Notes under the pieces: generated by a model
What the model saw: only the letters and a program-made list of their open reading frames with translations
Database searches by the model: none
Told to the model about the DNA's origin: nothing
Part shown: positions 7,233-14,069 of the stretch, piece after piece
How the letters are laid out: each line of letters begins with the position of its first letter
Numbering within the stretch: position 1 is the stretch's first letter
Position numbers and translations under genes: made by a program
Assembly: GCA_030526455.1 (NCBI GenBank)
Contig: JAUNCU010000051.1
Location: 1 to 15,561, forward strand
Length of the DNA stretch: 15,561 nucleotides
Source: Bacteroidales bacterium
GTDB lineage: Bacteria; Bacteroidota; Bacteroidia; Bacteroidales; Muribaculaceae
Reading direction: 5' to 3'

Positions 7233-8399
7233 ATGAAGCAACTAAAGAGTATATCAGTATTGCTGATGGCGGCAATGACGGCATTTTCAATCAGTGCCCA
7301 GCGTTTTGAAAGCGATGGCATCAGTTATGTAATCGACGACGCTGGAAAGGCGCAGGTGGTGCTTGGCGACGACTTCTACCGAGGCAGCATCGTGATTCCC
7401 GCCGAAGCAGGCGGTGCGCCCGTGGCTTCGCTGGGCTATGGTGCCTTCAACTCCTGCCACGGCCTCTCGAGCGTGACGCTGCCCGCTGGCATTACCAGCA
7501 TCGGCGACTACGCCTTCAACGCTTGCGACTCGCTCGCGGCCATCACCTTCCCCGCGTCGGTGGCTCGCATAGGCGCTTTTGCTTTCCATGGCTGCACTCG
7601 CATTGTGGATGTGGCCTTGCCCGAAGCCGTCACAGGCATCGGCGATGAGGCGTTTTTCGGTTGCACAGCCCTGAAGACGGTGAAGATAGGGAAAAACGTG
7701 ACCGAAATCGGCACACGCGTCTTCCAGCGCTGCACCCAACTCAAGACCATCACCGTAGACGCCGAAAACCCCGCTTATTGCGACATCGACGGCATATTGA
7801 TGACCAAAGACGGCAGCACGCTCATCACCTTCTGCCGCAAAAACACCTCTTGGCGCAATTACACCATGCCCGCCTCGGTGACCGCCATCTCACCCTTTGC
7901 CTTCTATGGCTGCGACGCCATGAAAGGCGTGGTGCTGCCTGAGGGGCTGCAGGAGATAGGGGAGTGGGCCTTCGGCAACTGCTCCGTCATGGAGTCGTTC
8001 ACCTTGCCCGCAAGCGTGAGCCGCATCGGTGCCAACGCCTTCTTCGGGATGAAAAATTGCAAGAAATTCTACTGCAGCACCGTGGAGCCACTGCCGCTGC
8101 GCGAAGTGAGCACCCCGTTTGGCATGTTCACCGACCTCTCGGCACGCACGCTCTATGTGCCCAACGGCGATGCCGTGGCACGCTACAAAGCCGCTCCCGT
8201 GTGGAAGGAATTTGGCAACATCCTGCCCTATCTGGGCGACGTGAATGCCGACGGCGTGATCAACGTGAGCGACGTGACTGCGCTCATCAACAACATCCTG
8301 GGCGAGGCCCAGTATGAACTCAAGGCCTGCGACATCAACCTCGACGGCGAAGTGAACGTGAGCGACGTGACTGCGCTCATCAACACTATTTTATTATGA
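7233..8399 (+). CDS. Exported BspA-type leucine-rich-repeat protein with dockerin-like tail
   Basis: A 388-residue protein. Residues 1-23 are a signal peptide (MKQLKSISVLLMAAMTAF, cleavage near SAQ). Residues about 50-285 hold around seven BspA-like (LRR_5) repeats of the form LP.xVxxIGxxAFxxCxxL, e.g. LPAGITSIGDYAFNACDSL. A segment about 286-330 ends the solenoid. Residues 335-388 are two dockerin-like repeats (DVNADGVINVSDVTALIN and DINLDGEVNVSDVTALIN), both with intact calcium-loop Asp/Asn. LRR_5 proteins in Bacteroidales and oral spirochaetes are often surface adhesins, but the binding partner here is unknown. The tail probably serves attachment or sorting; no cohesin was seen. rarA begins 19 nt downstream with no terminator between, so some read-through into rarA is likely despite the unrelated roles. 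Confidence 0.85.
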   Translation: MKQLKSISVLLMAAMTAFSISAQRFESDGISYVIDDAGKAQVVLGDDFYRGSIVIPAEAGGAPVASLGYGAFNSCHGLSSVTLPAGITSIGDYAFNACDSLAAITFPASVARIGAFAFHGCTRIVDVALPEAVTGIGDEAFFGCTALKTVKIGKNVTEIGTRVFQRCTQLKTITVDAENPAYCDIDGILMTKDGSTLITFCRKNTSWRNYTMPASVTAISPFAFYGCDAMKGVVLPEGLQEIGEWAFGNCSVMESFTLPASVSRIGANAFFGMKNCKKFYCSTVEPLPLREVSTPFGMFTDLSARTLYVPNGDAVARYKAAPVWKEFGNILPYLGDVNADGVINVSDVTALINNILGEAQYELKACDINLDGEVNVSDVTALINTILL

Positions 8400-8418
8400 T
8401 AAAACACCACAACTGATT

Positions 8419-9717
8419 ATGAGTTTTCAACCACTAGCCGAGCGTCTTCGCCCGAAGTCGCTCGATGAATATATTGGTCAGCGCCACTTGGTGGGGCCTG
8501 GCGCCGTGATTCGCCGCATGATAGAAAGCGGCAACATCGCCTCCTTCATCCTCTGGGGGCCTCCAGGGGTGGGGAAAACTACACTGGCGCGCATCATCGC
8601 CGAGCAAATCAAGGTGCCTTTCTACACGTTGTCGGCCGTCACGTCGGGCGTGAAAGACGTGCGCGAGGTGCTCGACCGCTGCCAGAAGGATGCGCGCAGC
8701 GTGTTTGTGAAAGGCCGCCCCATCCTCTTTATCGACGAAATTCACCGCTTCAACAAGTCGCAGCAAGACTCGCTGCTCGGCGCCGTGGAAAACGGCACCG
8801 TAACGCTCATTGGCGCCACCACCGAGAATCCATCGTTTGAGGTGATACGCCCGCTGCTCTCCCGTGCCCAGGTGTATGTGCTCCAGTCGCTGGATAAGGA
8901 CGACCTGCTCCAGTTGCTCGACCACGCCATCAACACCGACGACATTTTCAAGGACCGCGAAGTGCGCGTGGAGGAAACCGAGGCGCTGCTGCGCTTCAGC
9001 GGTGGTGACGCCCGTAAATTGCTCAACATTCTCGACCTGCTCCATCAGTCGCTGGGCGAAAAAGAACCATTCGTGCTCAACGACAAGGTGGTGACGGAGC
9101 GCCTGCAGCAAAATCCCATGGCATTCGACAAAGACGGTGAGATGCACTACGACATCATCTCAGCCTTCATCAAGTCGATTCGTGGCAGCGACCCCGATGC
9201 GGCGGTCTACTGGCTCGCCCGCCTCATAGCCGGAGGCGAAGATCCCAAGTTCATTGCCCGCCGCCTGTGCATTTCGGCAGCGGAAGACATAGGCCTCGCC
9301 AACCCTAATGCGATGCTCCTTGCCAATGCCACCTTCGACATGATCAACAAAATCGGTTGGCCCGAAGGACGCATTCCGCTGAGCGAATGTGCCATCTATC
9401 TCGCCACTTCGCCCAAGAGCAACTCGGCCTACAACGCCATCAACACCGCCCTCCAACTCGTGGAGCAGACGGGCAACGCACCCGTGCCCTTGCACCTGCG
9501 CAACGCTCCTACCAAACTCATGAAGCAACTGGGCTACGGGCGCGACTACATGTACGCCCACGACTATCCCGGCCACTTCGTACGGCAGCAGTACATGCCC
9601 GACGAACTTCAAGGCACCCAACTCTGGGCACCCCAAGACAACGCCGCCGAAGCCCAAATGGCAGCCCGCCAACAAGCCCGCTGGAACCCACAGCCCCCAA
9701 AAACAGAAGAAAGATGA
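8419..9717 (+). CDS. rarA: Replication-associated recombination protein A (RarA/MgsA), AAA+ ATPase
   Basis: A 432-residue protein, close to the roughly 440-450 usual for the family. The N terminus PLAERLRPKSLDEYIGQRHL is the clamp-loader-like signature. Walker A GPPGVGKT is at 47-54, Walker B with the diagnostic FIDEIHRFNKSQQD at 104-117, sensor 1 IGATTENPSFE at 131-141, and the arginine finger in LLSRAQ (R149). The C-terminal MgsA-type oligomerisation region includes ARRLCISAAEDIGLANP (280-296). RarA acts at stalled or gapped replication forks and interacts with SSB in E. coli; the eukaryotic homologue is WRNIP1/Mgs1. The last 25 residues are Gln/Ala/Pro-rich and not conserved. The gene is followed by a strong hairpin-plus-U terminator. 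Confidence 0.96.
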   Translation: MSFQPLAERLRPKSLDEYIGQRHLVGPGAVIRRMIESGNIASFILWGPPGVGKTTLARIIAEQIKVPFYTLSAVTSGVKDVREVLDRCQKDARSVFVKGRPILFIDEIHRFNKSQQDSLLGAVENGTVTLIGATTENPSFEVIRPLLSRAQVYVLQSLDKDDLLQLLDHAINTDDIFKDREVRVEETEALLRFSGGDARKLLNILDLLHQSLGEKEPFVLNDKVVTERLQQNPMAFDKDGEMHYDIISAFIKSIRGSDPDAAVYWLARLIAGGEDPKFIARRLCISAAEDIGLANPNAMLLANATFDMINKIGWPEGRIPLSECAIYLATSPKSNSAYNAINTALQLVEQTGNAPVPLHLRNAPTKLMKQLGYGRDYMYAHDYPGHFVRQQYMPDELQGTQLWAPQDNAAEAQMAARQQARWNPQPPKTEER

Positions 9718-9758
9718 GGTGTTGATAAAGTGCAGATAATCAATGAAATAATAAATAT

Positions 9759-9796
9759 ATGCCATCAAAGGGACGGTTCTTTTGATGGCATTTTTT
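9759..9796 (+). terminator. Rho-independent terminator of rarA with GGGACGGTTCT loop (copy 2)
   Basis: ATGCCATCAAA (9759-9769) pairs perfectly with TTTGATGGCAT (9781-9791) around the 11-nt loop GGGACGGTTCT (9770-9780). A run of six T (9791-9796) follows. It lies 41 nt after the rarA stop. The loop and closing base pairs are shared with the hairpin at 1642-1670, while the outer stems differ. Confidence 0.8.
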
Positions 9797-9824
9797 ACGT
9801 CTCAGTGGGGAAATAAAGGGGGAG

Positions 9825-10024
9825 AATTCGTAGGAGAGGCGGCGGGGGTGTGTCAAAATTCACAAATACGCCCAAAATCGGGTATTAGGCGTTGATAATC
9901 AAAATGATAGCATTCGCCTGGCGCGGACGCGATGTGTCGCGTCCCTACTATATTCTGGGTTCTGCAACACCCTCCCTACCACATTCTACGTTTTGACACA
10001 CCCCCACCGCCCCTCCCACGAATT
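9825..10024. mobile_element. MITE-like element bounded by 34-bp inverted repeats
   Basis: The 34-nt arms 9825-9858 and 9991-10024 are inverted copies with 31 of 34 positions paired. The three mismatches all look like transitions. The most conserved inner part of the arms reads GGGGGTGTGTCAAAA. The 132-bp interior has no ORF or transposase, so if mobile it would depend on a transposase elsewhere. No convincing target-site duplication is visible; both ends abut AATT. Alternatives are a structured RNA or a long folded spacer between convergent genes. Confidence 0.45.
9925..9944. repeat. GC-rich 8-bp palindrome inside the inverted-repeat element
   Basis: GGACGCGA (9925-9932) pairs with TCGCGTCC (9937-9944) around TGTG. 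A very similar GGACGCGA-TGTG-TCGCGTCC palindrome is familiar to me as a dispersed intergenic repeat in Bacteroidetes; this is from memory, and there is no second copy in the window. Confidence 0.5.
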
Positions 10025-10052
10025 AATCCTCTGAATTTTTCCACAGCCCCTC

Positions 10053-10095
10053 AAAAAACACAAAAGCCCGATGACGTGAAAATCATCGGGCTTTT
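10053..10095 (-). terminator. Rho-independent terminator of purL
   Basis: AAAAGCCCGATGA (10062-10074) pairs perfectly with 10083-10095 across an 8-nt loop. In the minus-strand transcript the stem is followed by a U-rich tail (the A-run at 10053-10058). It starts 21 nt after the purL stop. The 10092-10096 T-run lets it also act on the plus strand. Confidence 0.85.
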
Positions 10096-10116
10096 TGCTG
10101 ATATTAGGGTGAAATA

Positions 10117-13100
10117 TTATTTCTTGTGGGCTGCGATCCAGTTCTTGGCGTTGACGAATGCCTGGATCCATGGAGTTACCTCGTCGGCTTGGCGAGCCTG
10201 TGGATAGAAGCCACACTGCCATGGGAAGATGGCGCGTTCGAGGTGTGGCATCATGGCCAAGTGGCGGCCGTCCTTAGAGGCGAGGCCAGCGATGCCGCGT
10301 GGCGAGCCGTTGGGGTTGGCTGGATAAGCGCGGTAGTTGTATTGTGCCACCACGTTGTATTTGTCCACGCCTTCGGGCAGATTGAACTTGCCTTCGCCGT
10401 GAGCCACCCAGATGCCGAGTTTCGAGCCGCTGAGGTTGCCAAACATCACCGAATTGTTTTCAGGGATGGCGAGGCCCACGAAGTTAGACTCAAACTTGTG
10501 GCTATCGTTGTGGTCCATGTGAGGCTGGCTGCTGTATTCAGGGTTGAGGAGGTTGAGTTCGATCATCACCTGGCAACCATTGCAAATACCGAGCGAGAGC
10601 GTGTCGTCGCGCTTGTAGAAGTTTTCGAGGGCTTGTTTAGCCTTTTCATTCCACACGAAGCCACTAGCCCAGCCCTTAGCCGAACCAAGCACGTCGCTGT
10701 TAGAGAAGCCGCCGCAGAACACGATCATGTTCACGTCTTCGAGGGTTTCGCGGCCGCTCATCAAGTCGGTCATGTGCACGTCCTTCACGTCGAAGCCAGC
10801 GAGGTAGAGCGAGTAGGCCATTTCGCGGTCGCCGTTCACACCCTTTTCACGGATGATAGCAGCCTTGATGCCGCTCTTGCCGTGCTTGAAGCCTTCGATG
10901 CCCAGGTCGGCAGCCTTGCCGGTGAAGCCAGCAGGCATGCGCCAGCGCAGAGGTTGCTTCTTGTAGTTTTCGAAACGGGCCTTAGCCAACTTGTTGCCGC
11001 TCTGCTTGCAGTCGAGCAGGTAAGAACTCTTGAACCAGAGGTCGCGCAGATAGTCGATGAAGAACATGTATTCGTCGCCGTCTTTGCTCACTGTCACGGT
11101 GCGTTCTTCCGAAGGCTCACCGATGCAGATGAATTTCACGCCGCACTTAGCGAGTGAGCGTTCCACCTTACCGCATTGGTTGTTGGCCACCTGCACCACG
11201 AGGGCAGGATTTTCGGCGAAGAGCACCTTCACGATGTCTTTTTCGCTCATGCCGTCGAGGTCGAGGTTCACACCGCCCTTAGTGTTGGCAAATGCCATTT
11301 CGAGCACGGTGGTGAGCAGACCGCCGGCGCTGATGTCGTGGGCTGCGAGCAGTTGCTTTTCAGCCACGAGTTCTTGCACGGCGTTGAATGCGCGGGCAAA
11401 ATATTCAGCACTCTTCACGGCAGGAGCCTTGTCGCCGAGTCGGCCCACCGCTTGAGCGAGGGCAGAGCCGCCGAGTTGCAGTTCGGTGCCGCTGAAGTCG
11501 ATATAGTAGAGTTTGCTCTTCTTTTGCTGGAGCACGGGGCTCACGGTCTTCTTCACGTCGGACACTTCGCCGCCGGCCGAGATAATCACGGTGCCAGGGG
11601 CAATCACCTTCTTGTTGCCGTATTTCTGGGTCATAGAGAGGCTGTCCTTGCCGGTGGGGATGTTGATGCCCAGAGCGCAAGCAAAGTCGCTACAAGCCTT
11701 CACGGCACGGTAGAGGCCAGCGTCTTCGCCTTCGTTGCGGCAAGGCCACATCCAGTTGGCGCTCAGCGACACAGCCTTGAGGCCGCCGTTGAGGTTGGCG
11801 CCCACGATGTTGGTGAGTGCTTCGGTGATAGAGAGCACCGAGCCTGCTGCTGGGTCGATAAGACCTGCTTGAGGCGCGTGGCCGATAGAGGTGGCAATAC
11901 CGCTGCGGCCAGTGAAATCGAGTGCTACCACACCGCAGTCGCTCAGAGGCAACTGAATCTCGCCTTGGCACTGCTGACGGGCTATCTTGCCGGTCACGGA
12001 GCGGTCTACCTTGTTGGTCAACCAGTCCTTGCAAGCCACGCCTTCGATTTGGAGTACGGTTTCGATGTATTCGTTGAGTTGTGAAGCATCGGTCTTCACT
12101 GCCTTGTATTTGCGTTCCTTGGTGCTATCGGTCATGATAGTCTTAGGAGAACTGCCAAACATGTCCTTCATGCCCAGGTCGATAGGCTTCACGCCGTCGG
12201 CCTGCTCAAAGACGAAGCGGTCGTCGCCAGTGGTTTCGCCCACCACGTAGAAAGGCGCGCGTTCGCGTTCGGCAATCTTCTTGATGCGGTCGAGGTCTTT
12301 TTCTTCAGCCACGAAGCCCATGCGTTCCTGGCTTTCGTTGCCTATGATTTCCTTCGACGAAAGAGTGGGGTCGCCCACAGGAAGGGCAGCCATGTCGATG
12401 CGTCCGCCGGTTTCTTCCACCAGTTCAGAGAGGGCGTTGAGGTGACCGCCAGCGCCGTGGTCGTGGATCGACACGATAGGGTTGGTGTCGTCTTCGGCGA
12501 GGGCGCGAATCACGTTGGCCACGCGCTTCTGCATTTCAGGGTTGGCGCGCTGCACGGCGTTGAGTTCGATGGCGTTGGCATATTGGCCGGTATTCACACT
12601 CGAAACAGCGCCACCGCCCATACCGATGCGGTAGTTGTCGCCACCCATCAGCACCACCTTTTCGCCGGGCTTAGGAGTGCCCTTGATAGCGTCGCGCTTG
12701 TTGGCAAAGCCCACACCGCCGGCCAGCATGATCACCTTGTCGTAGGCCATCTGGCGCTTGGCTTCCTCGTGCTCAAAGGTGAGGAGCGAACCGCAGATGA
12801 GAGGCTGGCCAAACTTGTTGCCGAAGTCGCTCGCGCCGTTAGATGCCTTGATGAGGATTTCTTCGGGAGTCTGGTAGAGCCATGGGCGTGGAGGCATGGT
12901 GCAGCGTTCCCACGCGCGTTCGGCTTCGGTGCGAGGGTAACTGGTCATGTACACAGCCGTACCTGCCAATGGAAGGCTGGCGCGGCCACCGCCCAGACGG
13001 TCGCGGATTTCACCGCCCGAACCAGTGGCGGCACCGTTGAAAGGCTCAACGGTGGTGGGGAAGTTATGGGTTTCGGCCTTCAGCGAAATCACCGAGTCGA

Positions 13101-13809
13101 TTTCCTTCACTTCGAAGAAATCGGGCTGATGAGGATTCACTGGGGCGAATTGTTCAATCTTAGGACCATCGATGAAGGCCACGTTGTCCTTGTAGGCTGA
13201 GATCACCTTGTTAGGATTGTCGTGGGTGGTCTTCTTGATGAGGCTGAAGAGGCTGGTGGGCATTTCCTCGCCGTCGATGATGAAGGTGCCGCCGAAGATT
13301 TTGTGACGGCAGTGCTCACTGTTCACCTGTGAGAAGCCAAACACTTCGCTGTCGGTGAGCGGACGGCCCAGGCGGTCGCCCAGCCCCTTGAGGTAGTCGA
13401 TTTCCTCAGGGCTCAGCGCCAAGCCTTCTTGCACGTTGTAGGATTCGATATCTTCAATATAAACGATAGGATCCGGCGTACGCGTGATGGTGAATGTGTC
13501 GCTGTCCAGGGTGGTGTACACTCGTTGCAACATTTTGTCGTACTTGGGATCCTTCTCTTTGGTAACTGTAAACTCCTCGATGCGTTCAATGCCCGTCATC
13601 GCCATGTTTTGGGTGATTTCTACAGCATTCGTACTCCAGGGCGTAATCATTTCCTTGCGAGGGCCAATGAACGTGCCGCGCAAAGTGTCGTCCTGTACTG
13701 GGGTGCCGCCGAGCAACCACTGAAGTTTCTCGATTTCGCTCGCCGAGAAAGCGTGGTCGGCGCCAACTGCATAGATGGTTTTAGTACCTTTTTTAAAGAA
13801 TGTAATCAT
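10117..13809 (-). CDS. purL: Phosphoribosylformylglycinamidine synthase, large single-chain form (PurL)
   Basis: A 1230-residue enzyme of de novo purine synthesis that converts FGAR, glutamine and ATP to FGAM, cytoplasmic. The N-terminal PurS-like part covers residues 1 to about 130. The ATPase core carries NSEHCRHKIF (163-172), the KAETHNFPTTVEPFNGAATGSGGEIRD region and DHGAGG motifs, and a second half-repeat follows (IATSIGHAPQAGLIDP). The C-terminal glutaminase domain (from about residue 965) has the nucleophile in GICNGCQ (Cys about 1079) and the His/Glu pair in MMPHLERA (about H1189, E1191). HLER replaces the HPER of E. coli. I chose the ATG at 13807-13809 (MITFFKKG). The upstream in-frame ATG at 13875 lies inside or upstream of the promoter at 13851-13882, so it could not be in the mRNA. 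It has its own promoter and terminator. Confidence 0.96.
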   Translation of the reverse strand: MITFFKKGTKTIYAVGADHAFSASEIEKLQWLLGGTPVQDDTLRGTFIGPRKEMITPWSTNAVEITQNMAMTGIERIEEFTVTKEKDPKYDKMLQRVYTTLDSDTFTITRTPDPIVYIEDIESYNVQEGLALSPEEIDYLKGLGDRLGRPLTDSEVFGFSQVNSEHCRHKIFGGTFIIDGEEMPTSLFSLIKKTTHDNPNKVISAYKDNVAFIDGPKIEQFAPVNPHQPDFFEVKEIDSVISLKAETHNFPTTVEPFNGAATGSGGEIRDRLGGGRASLPLAGTAVYMTSYPRTEAERAWERCTMPPRPWLYQTPEEILIKASNGASDFGNKFGQPLICGSLLTFEHEEAKRQMAYDKVIMLAGGVGFANKRDAIKGTPKPGEKVVLMGGDNYRIGMGGGAVSSVNTGQYANAIELNAVQRANPEMQKRVANVIRALAEDDTNPIVSIHDHGAGGHLNALSELVEETGGRIDMAALPVGDPTLSSKEIIGNESQERMGFVAEEKDLDRIKKIAERERAPFYVVGETTGDDRFVFEQADGVKPIDLGMKDMFGSSPKTIMTDSTKERKYKAVKTDASQLNEYIETVLQIEGVACKDWLTNKVDRSVTGKIARQQCQGEIQLPLSDCGVVALDFTGRSGIATSIGHAPQAGLIDPAAGSVLSITEALTNIVGANLNGGLKAVSLSANWMWPCRNEGEDAGLYRAVKACSDFACALGINIPTGKDSLSMTQKYGNKKVIAPGTVIISAGGEVSDVKKTVSPVLQQKKSKLYYIDFSGTELQLGGSALAQAVGRLGDKAPAVKSAEYFARAFNAVQELVAEKQLLAAHDISAGGLLTTVLEMAFANTKGGVNLDLDGMSEKDIVKVLFAENPALVVQVANNQCGKVERSLAKCGVKFICIGEPSEERTVTVSKDGDEYMFFIDYLRDLWFKSSYLLDCKQSGNKLAKARFENYKKQPLRWRMPAGFTGKAADLGIEGFKHGKSGIKAAIIREKGVNGDREMAYSLYLAGFDVKDVHMTDLMSGRETLEDVNMIVFCGGFSNSDVLGSAKGWASGFVWNEKAKQALENFYKRDDTLSLGICNGCQVMIELNLLNPEYSSQPHMDHNDSHKFESNFVGLAIPENNSVMFGNLSGSKLGIWVAHGEGKFNLPEGVDKYNVVAQYNYRAYPANPNGSPRGIAGLASKDGRHLAMMPHLERAIFPWQCGFYPQARQADEVTPWIQAFVNAKNWIAAHKK

Positions 13810-13850
13810 AAATAAACAAGATGGATTACTGTTTAAACTTAAATCTCCTA

Positions 13851-13882
13851 CAAAGTTACTGCAATCCCGTGGCACTACAAAA
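13851..13882 (-). promoter_or_regulatory. Bacteroidetes-type promoter of purL
   Basis: The minus strand has TTTTG (13882-13878), 19 nt, then TAACTTTG (13858-13851), a perfect match to the -33/-7 pattern. The -7 box ends 41 nt before the chosen ATG at 13809. It decides the start of purL. No purine-riboswitch-like structure was recognised in the short leader. Confidence 0.78.
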
Positions 13883-13975
13883 TGAAATCCCCACTTTTCT
13901 CATCACCCACCACCACATTATACATTATATAATATATATATCCACCGAAAAGAAGCGGATAGGAGAGGTGGAGAG

Positions 13976-14008
13976 TCGGACGTATCGGACTATTCAGACG
14001 TATCAGAC
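13976..14008. repeat. Four TCRGAC hexamers at exact 9-bp spacing
   Basis: The stretch reads TCGGAC-GTA-TCGGAC-TAT-TCAGAC-GTA-TCAGAC, i.e. two 15-bp units (13976-13990 and 13994-14008; 13 of 15 identical) three bases apart. It lies about 94 nt upstream of the purL -33 box and about 60 nt downstream of the Fic stop. It may be protein-binding iterons or a simple repeat. Confidence 0.6.
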
Positions 14009-14038
14009 GCGCAAGGAATGCCGGGGGTGCACTTTTTT

Positions 14039-14067
14039 GCAAGAAATTGAGCGAAAGCGCTCCTTGC
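14039..14067. repeat. Imperfect hairpin after the Fic gene
   Basis: GCAAG (14039-14043) pairs with CTTGC (14063-14067), and GAGCG (14049-14053) with CGCTC (14058-14062) around AAAG, leaving a 5-nt bulge. It begins 2 nt past the Fic stop. In the Fic transcript it is followed by A's, not U's, so it is a poor terminator in that direction; the plus strand has a T-rich tail. Confidence 0.3.
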
Positions 14068-14069
14068 TT

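Larger units (their letters stand above)
9718..10116. other. 399-nt intergenic region between the convergent rarA and purL genes
   Basis: No coding potential is apparent. From left to right it holds the rarA terminator hairpin (9759-9796), an inverted-repeat-bounded element (9825-10024) with an internal GC-rich hairpin (9925-9944) and a degenerate direct repeat (9943-9956 and 9974-9987), and the purL terminator (10053-10095). Confidence 0.8.

Noticed and set aside
9932..10207. Possible 91-residue gene in the rarA-purL gap
   Set aside because: It runs through the inverted-repeat element and the purL terminator into purL itself; the protein is Pro-rich with no recognisable features.
10126..11157. 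Plus-strand open frames opposite purL (also 11176-12084 and 12442-13200)
   Set aside because: The PurL reading is complete with catalytic residues. The antisense frames are rich in His/Val/Ala as expected from reverse-complemented high-GC codons.
13810..13875. Upstream in-frame start for purL (22 extra residues)
   Set aside because: The ATG at 13875 falls within the -33/-7 promoter, so it would not be transcribed, and the extension is not part of the PurL family.
13976..14008. CRISPR array
   Set aside because: The repeat units are only 6-15 bp with 3-bp spacers, far too short for CRISPR.
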